Positions 60,311 through 64,000 of a stretch of DNA of 64,000 nucleotides are shown here, in pieces. This DNA is from CAWJKP01 sp963843465 (lineage in GTDB: Bacteria; Planctomycetota; Planctomycetia; Pirellulales; Thermoguttaceae). How positions within the stretch are numbered: the first letter of the stretch is position 1; each line of letters starts with the position of its first letter. Position numbers and translations under genes: made by a program. Under the pieces are notes generated by a model, which searched no databases, was not told the DNA's origin, and saw only the letters and a program-made list of their open reading frames with translations. The stretch covers positions 1,178,001 through 1,242,000 of the forward strand of contig CAWJKP010000002.1 in NCBI GenBank assembly GCA_963843465.1, read 5' to 3'.

Positions 60311-61759
60311 TTACCCTTCCCCAGCGGAAGTAGGAGATCGCTTCTCGACAGTCACGTTGTTCTGCTTGGCGTTGCGGCCCTGGCGCTGGATCAGCTCGTA
60401 GAGCAGGTCGGCTTTCTGGCCGGCCTTGACGGCGGCCCGGTACTCGACGGTCTGGTAGTCGTGGTTCTTCGCCTCCAGCCCGCTGCGGAAGATCACGTGG
60501 CCGGGCAGCGTGCGGCGGACTTCCACCTCGATCGGCTTGGCCGAGTAGTTGCGGACCCGCTGGTTATAGAGCGTGTGCTCGTCCCAGCCGGCGACCGTGC
60601 TGTTGACCTCGATCTGCACGCCGGGCGCTCCGACCTCCCGGAAGACGTTGAGCCCCTGGAGCTGCACCCAGATGGCGTCCCGCCAGACCCGCAGCGGGAC
60701 CAGCTCGAAGATCACCTCGGGGTCCGGGCCGAGGTTGAGCTCGATCTTGTCGCCGATGGGCACGTACTTGATCGCCTGGGCCACCAGGAAGCTCAAGCCG
60801 TCGCGGCCGCTCTGGCGGAAGACGCGGACCACGCCGTCGGGCAGCGGCGTGCTGCCCAGGTGCGAGTCCTTGTCGTTGGTCAGCAGGTACATCCGCACCA
60901 GTTGCGGGCCGTACTCCGGCTCGCGGTAGCGATACTGGATCTTGAAGGGCACGGTCGCGCCCTCGAAGCTCCTCATGCGCTTCGACCAGCCATTGCGGAT
61001 CGTCTCGGTGCCTTCGATGGTATAGATGAAATACTCGCTCAGGCCCTCCTTGATGATCTCCTTGGGCTTCTCCCTTGCGGCGGCGGCGGACGAAAGCTCG
61101 ACGGGCGCCGGCGCCTCGGCCAGTCTCCGCAAGGCCTCGCCGCGGAACTTCGCCTTCTCGTCCCGTTGCATCCCTTCCACCGTGAACATCGGCACATGGG
61201 CCAACTGGGCGATCTTCTCCACCAGATTGATCCGCCCGACGACCAGCCGCACCTGGGCGTCCTCGTACTCTTCGCCCGAGTTGTTCGCCACCCGGACGAA
61301 GCCTTCGAGCTTCATCTCCGTCTCCTCGCGGTTGGCGACCACCAGGTAGTCGGCCGACCAGCTTATGCCGCTGGTGAAATAGGTGATCTCGACCGTCGCC
61401 TCGCCGTCCAGCTCGCTCTGGACGTTCCAGTAGAGCATCTGCGGCTTGTCGTGGGGAAACGTGGTGTCGAGGACTTCGAGCTTTTCGGGATGCGTGAGGA
61501 AGCGGAGGCGAACCGAGGTCGGGTCGATGAGCGTGTTGGCCCAACTGAACTGCAGCGGGTTGTCGCCCTTTTTGAAGCTCACCGTGCGGGTCTCGCGGAC
61601 CAGGGTGAGGTCTTCGGAGTTGTAGATGGTCAACTGCACGCTGTCGCGGTTGGGGACCGTGGAGAGGTCCACGTTCTCCGCCCGCGCCGCCCGCAGGCCG
61701 GCCGCCGCAACCAGCGCGGCCGCCAGAACGAGGCCGCCGGAAGTCAGAGATGATCGCAT
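60311..61759 (-). CDS. DUF4139 domain protein, copy 2
   Basis: This 482-residue secreted protein has a signal peptide (SGGLVLAAALVAAAGLRA) and ends AENVDLSTVP before the first domain, as in copy 1. Both halves match copy 1 almost base for base. The middle differs: after INLVEKIAQLA it reads HVPMFTVEGMQRDEKAKF, with an alanine-rich run, until both rejoin at EIIKEGLSEYFIYTIEGTE. The start at 61759 has GAGGAGAG upstream. It follows the third DUF4139-type gene after 14 bases, so the three form one transcript. Confidence 0.82.
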   Translation of the reverse strand: MRSSLTSGGLVLAAALVAAAGLRAARAENVDLSTVPNRDSVQLTIYNSEDLTLVRETRTVSFKKGDNPLQFSWANTLIDPTSVRLRFLTHPEKLEVLDTTFPHDKPQMLYWNVQSELDGEATVEITYFTSGISWSADYLVVANREETEMKLEGFVRVANNSGEEYEDAQVRLVVGRINLVEKIAQLAHVPMFTVEGMQRDEKAKFRGEALRRLAEAPAPVELSSAAAAREKPKEIIKEGLSEYFIYTIEGTETIRNGWSKRMRSFEGATVPFKIQYRYREPEYGPQLVRMYLLTNDKDSHLGSTPLPDGVVRVFRQSGRDGLSFLVAQAIKYVPIGDKIELNLGPDPEVIFELVPLRVWRDAIWVQLQGLNVFREVGAPGVQIEVNSTVAGWDEHTLYNQRVRNYSAKPIEVEVRRTLPGHVIFRSGLEAKNHDYQTVEYRAAVKAGQKADLLYELIQRQGRNAKQNNVTVEKRSPTSAGEG

Positions 61760-61773
61760 GGTTCTCTCCTCGA

Positions 61774-63048
61774 TTACCACTCGTTCTTGATTACCAGGTG
61801 CAGTTTCTGGATGATCTTGGCGGCCTTGGCGTCGGCGCCGCGGGCGGGAAGCGGGACGTGGAAGACGAGGTGGTCGTAGGTGCTGTCTTCCTTGTCCGGG
61901 CCGCCTTGGAAGGTGGTGTCCTTGGCCAGCTCCCATTGCACGTCGCGGCCCGTCTCGCCGGCCACCTCGTTGCGGATGCCGCGGACGCTTTCGGCGACAT
62001 CCAGGGTCACGGCCTTGTCCTTGAAGTTCTCGATCTCGTACTTCACGATCACGTCGCGGTTGAAGAGATTGCCCGCCACCCGCTGCTGTTGGTTCTTGTC
62101 GATGGTCCGCTTGACGACCACGTCCTGGGCCGTGCCCACGTAGAGTTTCATCTGGTCGTCCAGCGGGGTGAATTTGCCCCAGTCCTCGCCCAGGAAGGCC
62201 GTGCTACCGCGGCCGTCGTCCTGGAAGATGCGGACCTTGCCGTAAGGCAAGGGGGCCGCGCCGAGGTGCTCCGCCTTGTTGTTCTTGAGCACGTAGTGCA
62301 TGGTCACCAGGAGCTTGTTCTGCGGCCGGTCGATGTAGCCGTAAGCTTGCGGGTCGCAGGTGTAGGTCTTGCGGACGGGGACCTTGTCGAACTTCTCGAC
62401 CAGCATTTCCTTGGTCTCGTTCAGACCGATGGGCCGGTGGAAGCGGGGCCCGATGCCGGCCCAAAGCTCCGTCGAGCCGAACGACTCGTTGGCCAGGTTC
62501 TGGATGCGGACGTATTCGGAGAGGGTCAGCGCCGATTCGTCGTGCGAGGCCACGGCGCGGTAGTTGAAGCTCTTGGTGAGGTTGCCCAGCAGGTAGCTGA
62601 TCCGCACCCGGGCGCTGCCCGAGCCGCTGGAAGCGACCTGCCAGACCAGGGCCGACTCGTTGGGCGGATAACTCACCGAGAGGACCTTGATGTCCAGCGG
62701 ACCGCCCTCTTCGGCCTCCGCCTTGGCCGCGACTTCCTTGACCGTGTTAGCCCCGGCGGCCACGCCGGCCTGCTTGGCAGGGCCTTCGTCGCGGGGCAAC
62801 ACGCGGAAGACGATCGTGTTCGGATCGATCTGCGTGTTGGCCCAGGAGAAGTCGACCTGGTTGAGGCCCTTGACCAGCGGCACGATCCGCTCCTCTTCCA
62901 CCAGCGTGGCGTTGGGGTTGTCCAACTGGATTTCCACGCGTTGGCGGGGCGGAAGCGTGATCAGCTTGATCCTCGCCGAAGCCAGCGGCGGCGCCGCCGT
63001 CAGCACCGCCAGTCCCAAGAGTCCGATGGCCCAAGCACGTTGTCGCAT
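61774..63048 (-). CDS. Divergent DUF4139-like protein
   Basis: This 424-residue secreted protein (signal WAIGLLGLAVLTAAPPLASA) has the same layout as the two following paralogues: VEIQLDNPNATLVEEERIVP, VDFSWANTQIDPNTIVFRVL matching FSWANTLIDPTSVRLRF of the others, and VRISYLLGNLTKSFNYRA. It shares perhaps a quarter of residues with them. The segment GVAAGANTVKE near 105 is encoded by a family K repeat arm. It is first in the three-gene group. Start at MRQRAWAIG. Confidence 0.75.
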   Translation of the reverse strand: MRQRAWAIGLLGLAVLTAAPPLASARIKLITLPPRQRVEIQLDNPNATLVEEERIVPLVKGLNQVDFSWANTQIDPNTIVFRVLPRDEGPAKQAGVAAGANTVKEVAAKAEAEEGGPLDIKVLSVSYPPNESALVWQVASSGSGSARVRISYLLGNLTKSFNYRAVASHDESALTLSEYVRIQNLANESFGSTELWAGIGPRFHRPIGLNETKEMLVEKFDKVPVRKTYTCDPQAYGYIDRPQNKLLVTMHYVLKNNKAEHLGAAPLPYGKVRIFQDDGRGSTAFLGEDWGKFTPLDDQMKLYVGTAQDVVVKRTIDKNQQQRVAGNLFNRDVIVKYEIENFKDKAVTLDVAESVRGIRNEVAGETGRDVQWELAKDTTFQGGPDKEDSTYDHLVFHVPLPARGADAKAAKIIQKLHLVIKNEW

Positions 63049-63261
63049 AGCAATGCTCCTTGATTTTCCCGGCACGCCCTAAAGCCCGCTCGGCCGCCTC
63101 GTCCTAGTAGACGACGCCGTCTGCGGCAAAGTTCCGCTTGCAGAACGGGTTTTCCCGCTCGTCGCACGAATATAGCTTACGTCAAACCATGCGGCCGAAT
63201 ATACCCTACCCCCCCTGGCGAGTAGGCATGAATCCGGGCCGGACGAGGAACAAATTGGCGG

Positions 63262-63308
63262 AATTCCGTAGGACGAATTGCTAATCCGTCCACGATATCC
63301 GCGGACGG
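63262..63308. repeat. Degraded family E repeat
   Basis: ggaattccgtaggac and gattgctaatccgtcc-like sequence match the copy at 12062-12126, but the right arm is truncated. Confidence 0.75.
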
Positions 63309-63334
63309 TTCCCGCAATGCGACCGAATCACGCC

Positions 63335-64000
63335 CTATCGCTTCTCAACCTCCTCGGAGGTCGGCGGGGCGTTGCGGTTAGTCACGCTCCCGACAAACCG
63401 GCCGATCGCCTGGATGACCTCGGCCGGGACGACCACGTGTGCTTCCACGTCGTCGGGGCCGGTCGTTATCGCCATAGCGACCGGCGGCGTCGGGCCGAAC
63501 TCGGGGATTTTGACGCCGCTTCCGGGAGGCAGCGCCGCGGCCATCGTCCGATTGAGAAAATCGAAGAAGCCCTTGGGGCTCACGTACACGCTGCACGCGG
63601 CGCCGGGCGGCAGCAAGGCCGCAACCTTGGCAATCTCCGCATCGCTTGCCAGGCCCGGCTTGCCCGCCTTGATTGCCGCGATCGCCCGCAGCAACGGCTC
63701 CTGGCTCATGTAGCCGGCGACGACGGTGTGCTCGTTGCAGGGCACCATCCAGGCGACGATCTTGCCGCCGGGCCCGTACATCTTTTCCATCATCTTGTGC
63801 TTCTCGGGCGGCATGTTGGGCATCTGCGGCACGCTCATCGTGATCTTCAGCCCGTGGGCCCCGTCGATCTCGGTCTTCTCAACCTTGGCAGGCTGAAACA
63901 TCGGGCTCTTGATCTGCTCGGCAATCCGGCTATAGCTCGCGAGGTACTTCTCATAGTCGGCCACGAACGTCTGGCTGTTCTTGACGCGCATGATGACCAC
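63335..64000 (-). CDS. Hypothetical protein, 5' end outside window
   Basis: About 221 residues of a probably secreted or cytoplasmic protein are visible; the start lies past the window end. The sequence (YEKYLASYSRIAEQIKSP, HGLKITMSVPQMPNMPPEKH, VVAGYMSQEPLLRAIAAIKA, AACSVYVSPKGFFDFLNRTM) has the mixed strand and helix pattern of the unnamed planctomycete proteins annotated only as hypothetical. No catalytic motif is recognised. Confidence 0.65.
   Translation of the reverse strand: MVIMRVKNSQTFVADYEKYLASYSRIAEQIKSPMFQPAKVEKTEIDGAHGLKITMSVPQMPNMPPEKHKMMEKMYGPGGKIVAWMVPCNEHTVVAGYMSQEPLLRAIAAIKAGKPGLASDAEIAKVAALLPPGAACSVYVSPKGFFDFLNRTMAAALPPGSGVKIPEFGPTPPVAMAITTGPDDVEAHVVVPAEVIQAIGRFVGSVTNRNAPPTSEEVEKR

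Overview
The window looks like a piece of a GC-rich Planctomycetota chromosome. The evidence is a secreted protease carrying the LEPR-type N-terminal sorting motif, a pupylation (Pup/UBact-type) operon in a Gram-negative-like gene context, several secreted PQQ-like propeller proteins, DUF4139 proteins, an Lpg1974-type outer-membrane protein and many short palindromic repeats. No rRNA, tRNA, CRISPR array or complete transposase was seen.

Layout. (1) 1-15.4 kb, all on the minus strand: an iron-dependent alcohol dehydrogenase, a HemN-like radical SAM enzyme, a DUF98-type chorismate lyase, a flavin halogenase-like enzyme, a 4HBT thioesterase, an EamA exporter, a phenylacetate-CoA-ligase-like enzyme, two PQQ-propeller proteins, an adenylating enzyme, an aldehyde-dehydrogenase-like reductase, then a DUF3311/sodium symporter pair. 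Together these suggest a pathway from chorismate to an activated, possibly halogenated, benzoate-derived product. (2) 16.2-24.3 kb, plus strand: an FHA/RING-like zinc protein, an unknown protein, an Mpa/ARC ATPase, a Dop-like enzyme, a 65-residue Pup-like protein, a PafA ligase with a long helical extension, then CsrA. (3) 24.8-32.8 kb: haem O/A synthesis (ctaB, ctaA), a dihaem cytochrome c, a toxin-antitoxin pair, a JAMM-like protein, a NYN nuclease and dihydroorotase. (4) 33-39.3 kb: a diguanylate cyclase, a double ABC-2 permease, a four-helix-bundle protein, cysS and ispF. (5) 39.6-47.5 kb, plus strand: an ABC exporter (ATPase and two permeases) and a set resembling eboC/eboE/eboF. (6) 47.5-55.5 kb: two kinds of toxin-antitoxin-like cassettes, an LRR lipoprotein, a heparinase-like protein and a coiled-coil membrane protein. 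(7) 55.6-64 kb: sedolisin protease, outer-membrane protein, three DUF4139-type proteins and a truncated hypothetical.

Two features run through the whole window. First, about fourteen otherwise well-conserved genes are each broken by a single frameshift. In five of them, adding one base to a short homopolymer restores the family sequence, so uncorrected sequencing indels are more likely than mass pseudogenisation. Second, there are about fifteen different families of inverted-repeat elements, often 50-100 bp with near-perfect arms, in most intergenic gaps. Some have been absorbed into genes as in-frame inserts or as C-terminal tails.
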